Position numbers and translations under genes: made by a program. 64,000 bases of DNA from Streptomyces sp. NRRL F-5122. GTDB lineage: Bacteria > Actinomycetota > Actinomycetes > Streptomycetales > Streptomycetaceae. This document shows, one piece after another, positions 57,001 to 64,000 of the stretch (positions are counted from its first letter, which is position 1; each line of letters opens with the position of its first letter). The notes beneath the pieces were generated by a model. It saw only the letters and a list, made by a program, of their open reading frames with translations. It was not told where the DNA came from and searched no databases. The stretch spans positions 306,430-370,429 of the forward strand of contig NZ_LMWH01000254.1 in assembly GCF_001507435.1 (NCBI RefSeq), written 5' to 3'.

Positions 57001-58045
57001 CGCCCATGTCCCGCAGGCCCACCGCGTCGTCGGGGCGGGGCAGGTCGACGGCGTCCTCGCCGTGCCCGTCGGTGACGACCAGCAGCCGGGAGGTCATGGC
57101 GAGCGCGTCCTTGCCGGACAGACCGCGGCGCAGCTCGGCGGCGAAGGAGGCGCGGCGGCGCAGCTCCGGCCCGATCTGGCGGGCCAGTTGGGGCAGCGAG
57201 GGGGCGATGCGGCGGGCGGCCACGGGGCCGTCGAACTGCTCGGAGTCGAGCAGGTGCGGCAGCCACTTCGCCCACTCCCACTCCTCCAGCCGGTCACCGG
57301 GCACGGCGAGGGCCATGGCGGCGTCGTCGGGGGCGTGTGTGGCGGCCGCCTGGACCATCAGGGCTCGGGCCACGCGCAGGGTGTCCTCACGGGCGCCGAT
57401 GACGCTGATGTTGCCGACGCGGTCCAGCGGGACGGTGAGCGGGAGTTCGGTGCCGGTGCCGAACCGGGCCGTGAGCGCGGACGCCTCGTTCAGCATGAAC
57501 TGGTCGGGCGGGGTGAGCACGGAGGAGCTCTGCTGACCGACCTTCAGATCCCGTACGGGCATCTCCCCGGTGCCGACACGCACCCGCAGGAAGTCGCCGT
57601 CCATGCGCCGCCGCTCCCACAGCCGGGCCGGGTCGCGGACTATGTCGTACAGCGCGTCCGGCGGCGGGTTGAGCACCTGGGCCCTCTCGCGCCGCTGCCG
57701 CTCCTCCTTGGACAGCTCCTCGCGCAGGTCCTCCAAGTAGGCCAGGTACGCCTCGCGTTGGGTGCGGCGGGTGCGCTGGGCCTTGCCGCGCTGGGAGAAC
57801 ACGAGGGCCATGGATCCGGCGATGGTCACCACAAGGATGATCGCGCCGAGCCCCGCGAACTGGCTGTTGCGCACGACGGTCATCATCACGACGGACGACA
57901 TGACGCCGGCGACGGGAAGCAGCGAGGTCGCGATCGAACCCGCCTTCCCCTCGGGCAGGTTGGGCGGCGCCTCGATGGTGCGTGGTTCCGGGGCCGCCGA
58001 CGGCCGGGTGGTGCGGGCCGGGCGGTGGATCAGTCTGGTGCTCAT
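54068..58045 (-). CDS. eccC: Type VII secretion ATPase EccC (single polypeptide)
   Basis: 1325 residues. Two N-terminal membrane helices (residues about 37-85), then three FtsK/SpoIIIE ATPase domains with Walker A motifs CVGATGSGKSELL near residue 490, IGGPQSGKTTLM near 842 and IMGDSECGKTNLL near 1127. The first domain also has the FVVIDEFGELLTAKPDF Walker B. This is the motor that recognises and pushes WXG100-type substrates. Here EccCa and EccCb are fused, as in ESX-3 and most non-mycobacterial actinobacteria. The C-terminal domain, which binds the substrate signal, is intact. GGAGGAAC precedes the ATG. Confidence 0.95.
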   Translation of the reverse strand: MSTRLIHRPARTTRPSAAPEPRTIEAPPNLPEGKAGSIATSLLPVAGVMSSVVMMTVVRNSQFAGLGAIILVVTIAGSMALVFSQRGKAQRTRRTQREAYLAYLEDLREELSKEERQRRERAQVLNPPPDALYDIVRDPARLWERRRMDGDFLRVRVGTGEMPVRDLKVGQQSSSVLTPPDQFMLNEASALTARFGTGTELPLTVPLDRVGNISVIGAREDTLRVARALMVQAAATHAPDDAAMALAVPGDRLEEWEWAKWLPHLLDSEQFDGPVAARRIAPSLPQLARQIGPELRRRASFAAELRRGLSGKDALAMTSRLLVVTDGHGEDAVDLPRPDDAVGLRDMGVTVLHLLDQRIQEPGQVGVRITVEGARIDIEDLREAEPISAHGTVDEVGIPFAEGLSRMLAPMRLSAESMVDAPLTGPVDFAELLGIEDVARLDLDRLWAPRGERAFLRVPIGISDSREPVLLDLKESSELGMGPHGLCVGATGSGKSELLRTLVLALVATHPPEDLSLVLVDYKGGATFAPFADLPHVAGVITNLENQAGLVERVHASLAGEVKRRQQVLKDAGNVADIGHYAALRAEKRPDLEPLPHLFVVIDEFGELLTAKPDFIDLFLSIGRIGRSIGVHLLLSSQRIEGGKLKGLDTYLSYRLGLRTFSADESRTVLDTTDAFHLPPLPGFGYLKVDTSHYERFKASYVSGAYRGPVQREEEDTGPLALEYEAYNTLGRQESSGPEEPQMRRRETGPTEMGVMVQQIENAGAGSVRQIWLPPLPDAVALDKVAGPVEVGTRGMQLNKRRGPLRVPMGILDDPTKQWQGQWYLDLTVAGGHAAVIGGPQSGKTTLMRTLALSLALTHTPQEVGVYGLDLVGGGLQALAGLPHVGGVAGRADRERAARTIDSVRGMLDQREELFRIHNIDSLEQLRDLRAAGRLPELASTEIVLLIDGFGALRDDFEELDDAVVDILKRGGGYGIHVVAGMLRWNDVRIATQSQFGTRVELRLNDASESSVDRKLAETLAPEEKGRVLTDGKLFAQVALPRTDGAADTADLGAVLERTARSIRATWSGEVAQPVRVLPHMLEPRLLPGPVAEPRRVPIGLDQNRLAPVMLDLFQHDQHLLIMGDSECGKTNLLKVVANGLIERYSDEELVFGIMDPRRGLRGAIPEEYRGGYAYNSKLAGALSAGIAGELEKRLPDESADGEDLEPGSWGPGPRIVILVDDYDVLTTAGQQPLAPFLPYIPSAVDIGLHFVLTRRVAGASRGLYEPLLQGLRESGASALVMAGDRSEGQLFPGVYATQQPSGRGVLVRRGEPNRLIQTVHAGDR

Positions 58046-58067
58046 CTGCCTGTTCCTCCCCCTGTTT

Positions 58068-59210
58068 TCAGCGGCGCTTCTGGGAGAGCTGGAAGACCTC
58101 CGCGGCCAGGCGCGTGGCCGCCCGGCGGGTGTCGTGCGCGAGGAGTTCGGTGCGGATCGTGCCGCCGGCCGCCAGATGCCGGTCGTAGGGCAGTACGTGG
58201 ACCCTGGCGCCGGTGGCCTTCAGCGTCCCGGCGGCCTTGTCGACGTCGAGTCCGGCGTGCGGAACCATCTCGCTCAGCGTGACGACGGTCCCCTCGATGA
58301 CGTGCCGGGGCAGACCGCGCATCCACTCCAGTACGGCGTACGTGCTCGAGACGCCCTCCAGCGTGGCGGGCGCCGTGAGCACGCGGGCCTGGGAGGCGGA
58401 CAGCGCGACGCGGGCGACCTCCGCGGGCAGGGTCTCGCAGTCGACGACCGTGACACCGAAGTAGCGGCGCAGGGACACCATGACCCGCTCGTACGCCTTG
58501 GTGTCCAGCATCGCCCCGATCTGCCCCTGACTGCCGGGCAACAGCCATGCGTTGTCGGGGAGTTGGACGAGATATCCGGTGACGTCGAACAGTGACATCT
58601 GCGGCTCCACGATGCTCGCGACATCGCCGGTGGTCCAGCGGAGCGTCTCGGCGCCGAGTCGCAGCGGCAGCGTGCCGAGGGCCGGGTCGGCCTCGACGAT
58701 GAGCGTCGGATCGTGGCGGTAGTGCGCGTACGTGGTGCCGAGCAGCGCGGCGACGGTCGTCTTCCCGGCTCCGCCCCGGATGGAGGTGACGGCGATCTGA
58801 CGGCCGGTGGTCACGGCCTGCTGGAGCACCTCGGCGGTGGCAGTGGCCCCGGCGACCTCACTCGCGGCGGAGGAGGAGACGGTGCGCCGCGCGGCACGCA
58901 GGGCGCGGGCGGTGAGGGGCTCGCCATGGCGCGGCTTGAGGCCGGCGCCGGCGAGCTGCTTGTCCATCACCGGGCGGGAATCCGGGGTGCGGACCTGCGG
59001 CCGGGGTTCCGCGGGCCGCTGGGCGGGGACCGGCTGGGGCGGCGCGGGGGCGCCCCGGTGGCCGGCCTGCGATTGCGCGGGCGCGGGCTGCTGGGGGTGA
59101 CCCTGGCCCTGCGCGGGTGCGCCCTGCGGATGCGGCTGGGACTCCGGCTGCCCGGAGGCTCCCCTCAGGTCGCGCAGCACGTCGCTCTGCCAGTTCTCGC
59201 CGTTCGGCAT
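58068..59210 (-). CDS. MinD/ParA-like ATPase of the T7SS locus
   Basis: 380 residues. The first 100 are Pro/Gln/Gly/His-rich (QPHPQGAPAQGQGHPQQ), disordered, as in EspI-like proteins. Then the deviant Walker A IAVTSIRGGAGKTTVAALLG near residue 148, IVEADPALGTLPLRLG, VTVVDCETLPAEVARV and the C-terminal LPYDRHLAAGGTIRTELL. In mycobacterial ESX-1, EspI regulates secretion when ATP is low; a similar regulatory or positioning role is likely. It lies between eccD and eccC, 22 nt from eccC. Confidence 0.88.
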   Translation of the reverse strand: MPNGENWQSDVLRDLRGASGQPESQPHPQGAPAQGQGHPQQPAPAQSQAGHRGAPAPPQPVPAQRPAEPRPQVRTPDSRPVMDKQLAGAGLKPRHGEPLTARALRAARRTVSSSAASEVAGATATAEVLQQAVTTGRQIAVTSIRGGAGKTTVAALLGTTYAHYRHDPTLIVEADPALGTLPLRLGAETLRWTTGDVASIVEPQMSLFDVTGYLVQLPDNAWLLPGSQGQIGAMLDTKAYERVMVSLRRYFGVTVVDCETLPAEVARVALSASQARVLTAPATLEGVSSTYAVLEWMRGLPRHVIEGTVVTLSEMVPHAGLDVDKAAGTLKATGARVHVLPYDRHLAAGGTIRTELLAHDTRRAATRLAAEVFQLSQKRR

Positions 59211-59259
59211 GTCACCCTTCTCTCCTGTCCGCCCCGCCCCGGAGCGGCCGCACCGTGTG

Positions 59260-60615
59260 TCAGAACTTGTTGAGCAGCTGCCCGTAGATGCCGAAGACGC
59301 CGACGGCGAGCGGGAACAGTCCGATCACGCCGATCGACTCGATCAGATCGGCGATGCGTCGCAGTCGCACCTGCACGTGCTCCGGCGGCTGCACGGCGAG
59401 GACCAGCAGCGGCAGCACCGCCGCCGCGCACAGCACCGCCAGCGGCCCGGCGCCCGTGGCGTGGTCCATCCACAGCACGACCAGGCGCAGCACGAGCAGC
59501 GCGGCCGCGGCGAACAGCGCGACCACCTCGGCGACCAGTGGGAAGGCCCGGGCACGGGACAGCAGCACGACGGCGACCAGTGACGCGAGGGTCACGGTCC
59601 ATGCGGTCGGCTCGGGTGCGGTGGTCAGCAGCCAGCCTCCGGCGGCGGCCGACGCGGCGGTGGCGATGGTCGCGAGGGCGAGTCCGCGGTGGGTGGCCGC
59701 CAGCGCGTTGCCGACCTGGTGGCGGCTGACCGAGACGCCTCCCGACCGGCGGTCGTCGAGCCCGGTCAGCCCGGAGGCCATGAGTGCGAACCGGGGCAGC
59801 AGCCCCAGCAGCACGACCGAGAGCACGGCCATCACGGCGCCCAGCTTGGCCGGGTGGTCCTGCACGGCGGCGACGGCCTCCCAGACGCCGGCGATGACGG
59901 CCGTCGCACCCGCGCCGATGAGCCCTCCGCGGCCGAGCGGGGAGAGGAACGCGAGCAGCACGAGAGTGAGCACCAGCGAGGCGACGACACCGGCCAGCCG
60001 GGCGGTCCCGGGCCAGTCGTAGGCGTCGGCGGCGGTCCAGGCGGTGAGCAGCCCCAGTCCGCCGGAGGCGAGCAGCAGAGCGGTGGCCAGGCCCTGGTTG
60101 CCGTCCCCGATCTTGGCGACGACGGCGCCGGCGGCGAGGAGGACGAGCGTGGCGACCACGAGTCCCGCGGCCAGGGAGTGGAGGTCGAACTCGCGCCGGG
60201 CCAGGACGGCCGCGGCCACCGCGAAGACGAACGTGGCCACACCGGCGCTGACCCTGCGGGCGGCCGGGCGCCAGCGCCAGGCACGCAGGTCGAGGTCGTC
60301 GGCGACCTGGTCCGTCACATCATGCACGACGGGCGCGGGCGGTGCGGCGTGTGCGCGTACGAGCTGGAGCACGGCGCCGTCGGCGACCTCGGCCGAGGAC
60401 AGTGTGGCGTCGTGCGGCAGCACCGAGCCGTCGGAGGTGACGAGTTGTCGGGTCATGGGGCGTGCGGCGGCCCGGTCGTCGAGCAACTGCAGGATGTCCG
60501 GCAGCAGTTGGCCGATCGGGGTGTCCGACGGCAGAACGATGTCGGCTCGCCGCCGCTCACCGACCAGGGTGACCCGGCTCAGCTGGGCCCGGGAAGTCGC
60601 TGCTGTGCTCACCAC
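59260..60615 (-). CDS. eccD: Type VII secretion membrane channel component EccD
   Basis: 451 residues. N-terminal ubiquitin-like domain (SRVTLVGERRRADIVLPSDTPIGQLLPDIL, in parts ADIVLPSDTPIGQLL), then eleven or so transmembrane helices from residue 125 (SAGVATFVFAVAAAVLA, LHSLAAGLVVATLVLLA, and so on) to the last, IGVIGLFPLAVGVFGIYG. The short VQVRLRRIADLIE before it is typical of EccD. Two EccD copies line the pore of the T7SS membrane complex. GTG start (60615 or 60612). Confidence 0.93.
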   Translation of the reverse strand: MVSTAATSRAQLSRVTLVGERRRADIVLPSDTPIGQLLPDILQLLDDRAAARPMTRQLVTSDGSVLPHDATLSSAEVADGAVLQLVRAHAAPPAPVVHDVTDQVADDLDLRAWRWRPAARRVSAGVATFVFAVAAAVLARREFDLHSLAAGLVVATLVLLAAGAVVAKIGDGNQGLATALLLASGGLGLLTAWTAADAYDWPGTARLAGVVASLVLTLVLLAFLSPLGRGGLIGAGATAVIAGVWEAVAAVQDHPAKLGAVMAVLSVVLLGLLPRFALMASGLTGLDDRRSGGVSVSRHQVGNALAATHRGLALATIATAASAAAGGWLLTTAPEPTAWTVTLASLVAVVLLSRARAFPLVAEVVALFAAAALLVLRLVVLWMDHATGAGPLAVLCAAAVLPLLVLAVQPPEHVQVRLRRIADLIESIGVIGLFPLAVGVFGIYGQLLNKF

Positions 60616-60742
60616 TTGCGGGAACCTACCATCGTGATGTTGTCCGAAACGGGGCTTCTATGAGGGGAGCCCGTGGCGTCCGAGCCCTCTGGCATGGCAT
60701 CCGAGTTCTCTGGCGTGGTCATGCCCACTGTGGGCGCCCCCC

Positions 60743-61060
60743 TCACCTGTTCTCCGTGGCCTGGCTCGTGCCGCCGGGCGTCGGGCTCCCGCTCGCCCCG
60801 GACGGGTTGTACATCTGCTCCTGCTGCTGTTCCTGCTTCTTCTGCTCGGCCTTCTGTTTGGCCAGGGTGGCCTGGAGGAAGGACCAGCCGACGCATCCGG
60901 CGCACAGCACGGCGGCGATCGCGATGCCCGCGAAGAGCTTGCCGAGCCGCTCGTCCACCGTGCGCCGGCCGCGCTGGGCGCCGAAGAGCAGCGCGTCACG
61001 CATCCGGCGGCGGCGTACCGCCACCGACTCCAGCAACTGGCTGTCGTAGTCCCGTGCCAT
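60743..61060 (-). CDS. Small single-pass membrane protein of the T7SS locus
   Basis: 105 residues from an ATG preceded by CAGGACGACTG. A cytoplasmic N-terminus (ARDYDSQLLESVAVRRRRMRDALLFGAQ in parts), a single helix (LFAGIAIAAVLCAGCVGW near residue 43-60), and an outward coiled segment rich in Lys/Gln (AKQKAEQKKQEQQQEQ). Topology and position suggest an accessory subunit of the membrane complex; family unassigned. Confidence 0.8.
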   Translation of the reverse strand: MARDYDSQLLESVAVRRRRMRDALLFGAQRGRRTVDERLGKLFAGIAIAAVLCAGCVGWSFLQATLAKQKAEQKKQEQQQEQMYNPSGASGSPTPGGTSQATENR

Positions 61061-61118
61061 CAGTCGTCCTGAGCCGTTCCGTGCCGTCCTGTGTGGAGTG
61101 TGGTCACTTGAGGGGCCG

Positions 61119-61604
61119 TCAGTCGCCGGGACCGAGGCCGAGGTACGTCCGCATGGCGCTGTACTTGCGGGTGAGCCGCTCGGCGGTGGGGGCGTCGAGG
61201 GCGGCGAGCCGCTGCGGGTCGGCGTTGTGCGCGAGGTCGGCCGTCTTGACCAGCCGGGCGCCCGGGGTGGCGAGGATGCGCCGCGCGTACGCCTCCGGCT
61301 CTTCACCGGGGCGCTTGGTCATGGCCCTCACCACGTCCTTGGTCGCCTGCGGCAACGCGGCCGCCTCCAGCCACCCGTCGTCGAGGACGCCGTCCTCGAC
61401 AGAGTCGTGCAGCCAGGCGGCTGCGACGAGTTCGTCACCGCCCCCTCGGGCCCGTACGCCCTCGGCGACGGCCCGCAGATGCTCCGCGTACGGCCGCCCC
61501 GCCTTGTCCTGCTGCGCGGCGTGCGCGGCGCACGCGATGGCCTCAACCTCGCCCAGGCTCATGTACGCCTCTGATGACCGCGGTTCGTGCGGCATGAGCG
61601 GCAT
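61119..61604 (-). CDS. HD domain protein
   Basis: 161 residues from an ATG with GGGGGAG 6 nt upstream. The HD metal motif is AWLHDSVEDG near residue 80, preceded by HAAQQDKAGRPYAEHL with a further His, and followed by LVKTADLAHNADPQRL with an Asn/Asp. The layout matches SpoT/YfbR-type phosphohydrolases, so it may hydrolyse (p)ppGpp or nucleotides; substrate unknown. It lies between the immunity-like genes and the T7SS membrane genes; whether it belongs to the system is open. Confidence 0.8.
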   Translation of the reverse strand: MPLMPHEPRSSEAYMSLGEVEAIACAAHAAQQDKAGRPYAEHLRAVAEGVRARGGGDELVAAAWLHDSVEDGVLDDGWLEAAALPQATKDVVRAMTKRPGEEPEAYARRILATPGARLVKTADLAHNADPQRLAALDAPTAERLTRKYSAMRTYLGLGPGD

Positions 61605-61762
61605 GGCAAGCTCCCCCTCACTTTGCCCCTGAAACATAAGGCATGGACGAGCGGGGAGTACACCCCGGGTGCGGTTGTGCACGCTTGGTGTACGGAATCC
61701 CGCGGGAGCGCCTTCGGCTTGGCACCGTTGCTTGCACGGCGAGACCGAGCCATGACGCGAGG

Positions 61763-62161
61763 TCAGCTCTTGGCCACCAGGACCCTGAGCGCTTCAAGGC
61801 TGGCCACCTCGGACGGCGAGCCGGCCACGACATGGCTCCTCTCGTCGTCACCGTCACCTTGCAGCAACTCGGCAAGCAGAGCGGTGGGCGCCAGGTCCCG
61901 AGCCTTGGCGTCCCGCAGCCTCCGCAGCCACAGAGCGCCGGCATTGATGTCATCAGGGTGAAGCCCCGGCGGCGTCAACCAGCCGGCCGCTTCGTCCTTG
62001 TCGTTGGCCCAGATGTATCCGATGGCTACGCCGGACGCGTTGGTGATGCTCACGTACTGGACCGGCCCGCTGGTGGTCCGGTTGTACCGCGGCGGTCCGC
62101 TGACCTCGTTGAATGGCAGATCTTCTGCGAAGCGCGGGTTGACCCGCTGCTCTCTACTCAC
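61763..62161 (-). CDS. Putative immunity protein, paralog B
   Basis: 132 residues from GTG 62161 (VSREQRVNPRFAEDL), overlapping the end of paralog A by 8 nt. It shares with paralog A: NPRF, GPPRY, PVxY, GYIWANDKDEAA, WLRRLRDAKARDL and LAELL, roughly a third identity by eye. No signal peptide or membrane helix, so cytoplasmic, acidic. Position directly downstream of a C-terminal toxin gene, as the third gene of the unit, points to immunity; alternative roles (chaperone, orphan immunity) are possible. Confidence 0.65.
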   Translation of the reverse strand: MSREQRVNPRFAEDLPFNEVSGPPRYNRTTSGPVQYVSITNASGVAIGYIWANDKDEAAGWLTPPGLHPDDINAGALWLRRLRDAKARDLAPTALLAELLQGDGDDERSHVVAGSPSEVASLEALRVLVAKS

Positions 62162-62558
62162 CTTTAGCGAGAGCATCGACTACGGCGGCGCTCGAGGCGT
62201 CGGTCAACGAACCAGGCAGGGGACGACCCTTGCCACCCGGTTCCGGGTCCGCCAGCAACTCGGCAAGAGCCTGGGACGGCCGAAGACCGCGTTCCTTGGC
62301 GCTTCCCAGCCGGCGGATCCAGAAACCGCCCTCGTTCACACCCCGAGGTCCGGCGGCTTGCTGCGGTTCGTACGCGGCAGCATTGTCCGCGTCGCCGCCC
62401 CATACATATCCGAGGACCGTGCCACTCTGCTTGTCGACCACCGTGAAGTACCGCACCGGTTTGTCGGTCCAGTCCTGGTAGCGCGGCGGACCGCCAGGCT
62501 TCTCGACGAATCTGATGTCGTCGTCGAAGCGCGGATTGATCGGTTGTTCGCTGCTCAT
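62154..62558 (-). CDS. Putative immunity protein, paralog A
   Basis: 134 residues from ATG 62558 (MSSEQPINPRFDDDI); AAAGGA precedes it; a GTG three codons earlier is also possible. Conserved with paralog B: INPRF, GPPRYQDW, PVRYFTVVD, GYVWGGDADNAAA, FWIRRLGSAKERGL, ALAELLADP. Soluble and acidic. The gap from the toxin stop is 32 nt, so they are co-transcribed. It would be predicted to bind and block the ART domain; not tested. The family is not one I can name. Confidence 0.7.
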   Translation of the reverse strand: MSSEQPINPRFDDDIRFVEKPGGPPRYQDWTDKPVRYFTVVDKQSGTVLGYVWGGDADNAAAYEPQQAAGPRGVNEGGFWIRRLGSAKERGLRPSQALAELLADPEPGGKGRPLPGSLTDASSAAVVDALAKGE

Positions 62559-62599
62559 GATGTCCACATTCCTTTACCTCTACCTGGTCCGCAACGAGG

Positions 62600-64000
62600 C
62601 TACGGCTTCGGTAGGACCTCCCCGTAGACGTGCCACTTGCCCGCCTCATCCATGAATACGCGCGTCACCTTGTAGTCCGTACCGCGGGCGAGGAGAAGTT
62701 CCCGTTCGCCGGGATTCGCGGAGATGTGGTCGATCCAAAGCGCGGGCGTGTCTTTCGGCACGCGCAAGTGCATGACCACTGGCTTGTGCCGGAAGGGTGC
62801 TGGCACCGTCTCACCGAGCGCCGTGGATGTATACGCAGGGTCCCCGTATGTGTTGCCCACCATCTGCATCGGGGACCTCAGGTTGAGGTGGTCGATCCCG
62901 GTGCCACGAACAACCATGATGTTCTCTGGCACGGGTCGCGTTCCCATGACACGGTCCATCTCATCAATGGTGTGCAAGATGCTCGGGGACACATCGGGGT
63001 AGGCACCCCGCAAGTGTCCATTGATCTGCGTGTAGTAGTGATCACTGTAGGTGTTCAGTGCGTCCTTGCCGGACGGATCGAGGGTATCCAGGAAGTCATT
63101 CCAGTACGTGTCGCCGTACTCCTGCCCCGCCCTATCGCTGACGCTCGGCGCCCGATTGGTGCCGTGCTCCAGTTCCGCCGTGGCTACCGCATGCTTCTCC
63201 GCATCGGTGGCCAGGTTATCGAAGTCGTCCCCGGACATGGACGGCTTGTACTCGAACGGTTCCCCGCCCCCGGCGTGACTCAGCGGATCCGTTCCCGGGT
63301 GGCCAGGGGGGGCCGATGCGTCGGTGCCGTGATGCGCGGCTGCGTCCACACCGTCGTGTCCCAGATCCGTTTGGTCGCCGTCGTGCCCCGCACCGTCGTG
63401 CCCGGAGCCGTCATGGTGGTCGTGCGCCGCACCGTCGTGGTGGTCGTGCCCCGAGCCGTGAGCTCCGTCGTCTCCGTGGCCGCTTGGCGTGTCGTGGCCG
63501 GAGCCGTGGGGGAGGTCGTGGCCCGAGCCCGGGTGGGGCGTGCTGACCGGGGCGTCGTGCGGCGTCGCGGTCGGCGTGTGCTCGAATGTCGCCGGCGCAT
63601 GCCCGTGCGGCGTCGCGGTCGAGGTGTGGTCGAACGTCGCCGGCGCCGCCGCCGGCGCCGGCGCGTGGTCGTACGTCGTCGGTGGTCCGTCGAAGGTGCC
63701 GCTCGGCGCGTGGCCGTGGATGCCGTCTGGGACGCCGTCCCCCGCCCGTACCCCGGACAGTGCCGGTTCCTGGATGGTCCAGTCGGCCGGGAGGCCCGGT
63801 ACCACCTCGTGAGGTGCCGGGGTCGTGTCGATGGTTCCGTCGTGCCCGATGAGATTGCCGTCGGTGTCCAGCAGGCGGCCGTCCGGCAGGTGCACGGAAC
63901 CGTCGGGGAGTTTGGGGATCTCGATGTTGCCGACGCCCTTCAGCGCCTTGCTGATGTCCCCGATCTTCGACAGACCCGCACCCGCACCCTTGGCGATGTA
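62600..64000 (-). CDS. C-terminal ADP-ribosyltransferase toxin (5' end outside window)
   Basis: 466 residues visible; the frame is open to the right edge, so the N-terminus (WXG100-like or other secretion domain) is not seen. The visible part starts with a Gly/Ala/Lys-rich stretch and IPKLPDGSVHLPDGRLLD, then a Pro/Ala/His and His/Asp/Gly-rich linker (63280-63700). The C-terminal 200 residues are an ADP-ribosyltransferase: the NAD-binding Arg in MVVRGTG (62901-62917), the YTSTALG STS motif near 62825, and the catalytic ERE as GERELLLARG near 62700. Stop at 62600. Located with a T7SS and followed by two immunity-like genes. Confidence 0.85.
   Translation of the reverse strand, partial: YIAKGAGAGLSKIGDISKALKGVGNIEIPKLPDGSVHLPDGRLLDTDGNLIGHDGTIDTTPAPHEVVPGLPADWTIQEPALSGVRAGDGVPDGIHGHAPSGTFDGPPTTYDHAPAPAAAPATFDHTSTATPHGHAPATFEHTPTATPHDAPVSTPHPGSGHDLPHGSGHDTPSGHGDDGAHGSGHDHHDGAAHDHHDGSGHDGAGHDGDQTDLGHDGVDAAAHHGTDASAPPGHPGTDPLSHAGGGEPFEYKPSMSGDDFDNLATDAEKHAVATAELEHGTNRAPSVSDRAGQEYGDTYWNDFLDTLDPSGKDALNTYSDHYYTQINGHLRGAYPDVSPSILHTIDEMDRVMGTRPVPENIMVVRGTGIDHLNLRSPMQMVGNTYGDPAYTSTALGETVPAPFRHKPVVMHLRVPKDTPALWIDHISANPGERELLLARGTDYKVTRVFMDEAGKWHVYGEVLPKP

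Noticed and set aside
53405..58282. A 1625-codon plus-strand open frame across the T7SS block
   Set aside because: It is antisense to eccC and DUF6177, whose motifs are unmistakable. Long antisense frames are expected from high third-position GC.
63280..63700. His-rich repeats taken as a possible CRISPR or minisatellite
   Set aside because: Units vary in length and sequence and lie in frame within the toxin gene; no constant spacers.

Overview
The window reads as chromosome from a Streptomyces or close actinomycete. It is very GC-rich with strong third-position GC bias, many GTG starts, an mreBCD-pbp2-rodA cluster, paired clpP genes, a DUF4233-folC pair, ResD-free actinobacterial gene order, and many families typical of Streptomyces (DUF6177, GAP family, DUF4331, DUF4232). 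No rRNA, CRISPR array or intact insertion sequence was seen.

Positions 1-25,000 are a mosaic of accessory genes. They include a repeat-built membrane protein cut by the window start, terD, a complete class I cytochrome P450 set (ferredoxin, reductase, P450), an STAS regulator, and an AraC regulator followed by vdcBCD for non-oxidative decarboxylation of phenolic acids such as vanillate. Next come a frameshifted gene, a LysR regulator divergent from a DUF4331 gene, three small enzyme genes, a MocR regulator divergent from an MIP channel, copD, a frameshifted DUF4232 gene and a secreted protein. The stretch ends in an arsenic cluster, arsI facing arsR-aqpS-arsC-arsN1.

Positions 25,100-47,500 are housekeeping core, nearly all on the minus strand. 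In transcription order (right to left) they are tig, clpP1, clpP2, clpX; valS; folC-DUF4233; ndk; mreB-mreC-mreD-pbp2-rodA; a CYTH-CHAD protein; and a TIGR03960-type radical SAM protein. A plus-strand membrane protein with PYGQ repeats sits between valS and clpX. tRNA-Pro and tRNA-Gly lie back to back upstream of tig.

Positions 48,000-52,500 hold a membrane protein, a DinB-like protein, a 64-residue membrane peptide and an acyltransferase. From 52,564 to the right edge, everything on the minus strand belongs to, or is embedded in, a type VII (ESX-like) secretion locus: a partial C-terminal ADP-ribosyltransferase toxin, two tandem paralogous small proteins that look like immunity proteins, an HD protein, a small membrane protein, EccD, a MinD-like ATPase, EccC and DUF6177. 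The toxin with its duplicated downstream partners is the best candidate for a little-described system. WXG100 proteins, EccB, EccE and mycosin are not in view and would be expected beyond 64,000.

Regulatory highlights are a 15-bp element in opposite orientations at the two ends of the AraC gene, an ArsR-type operator, a LysR-type box over its own start codon, a ClgR-like box before clpP1, and several strong hairpin terminators. All family names come from reading the sequence and from memory of the families; no database search was run.
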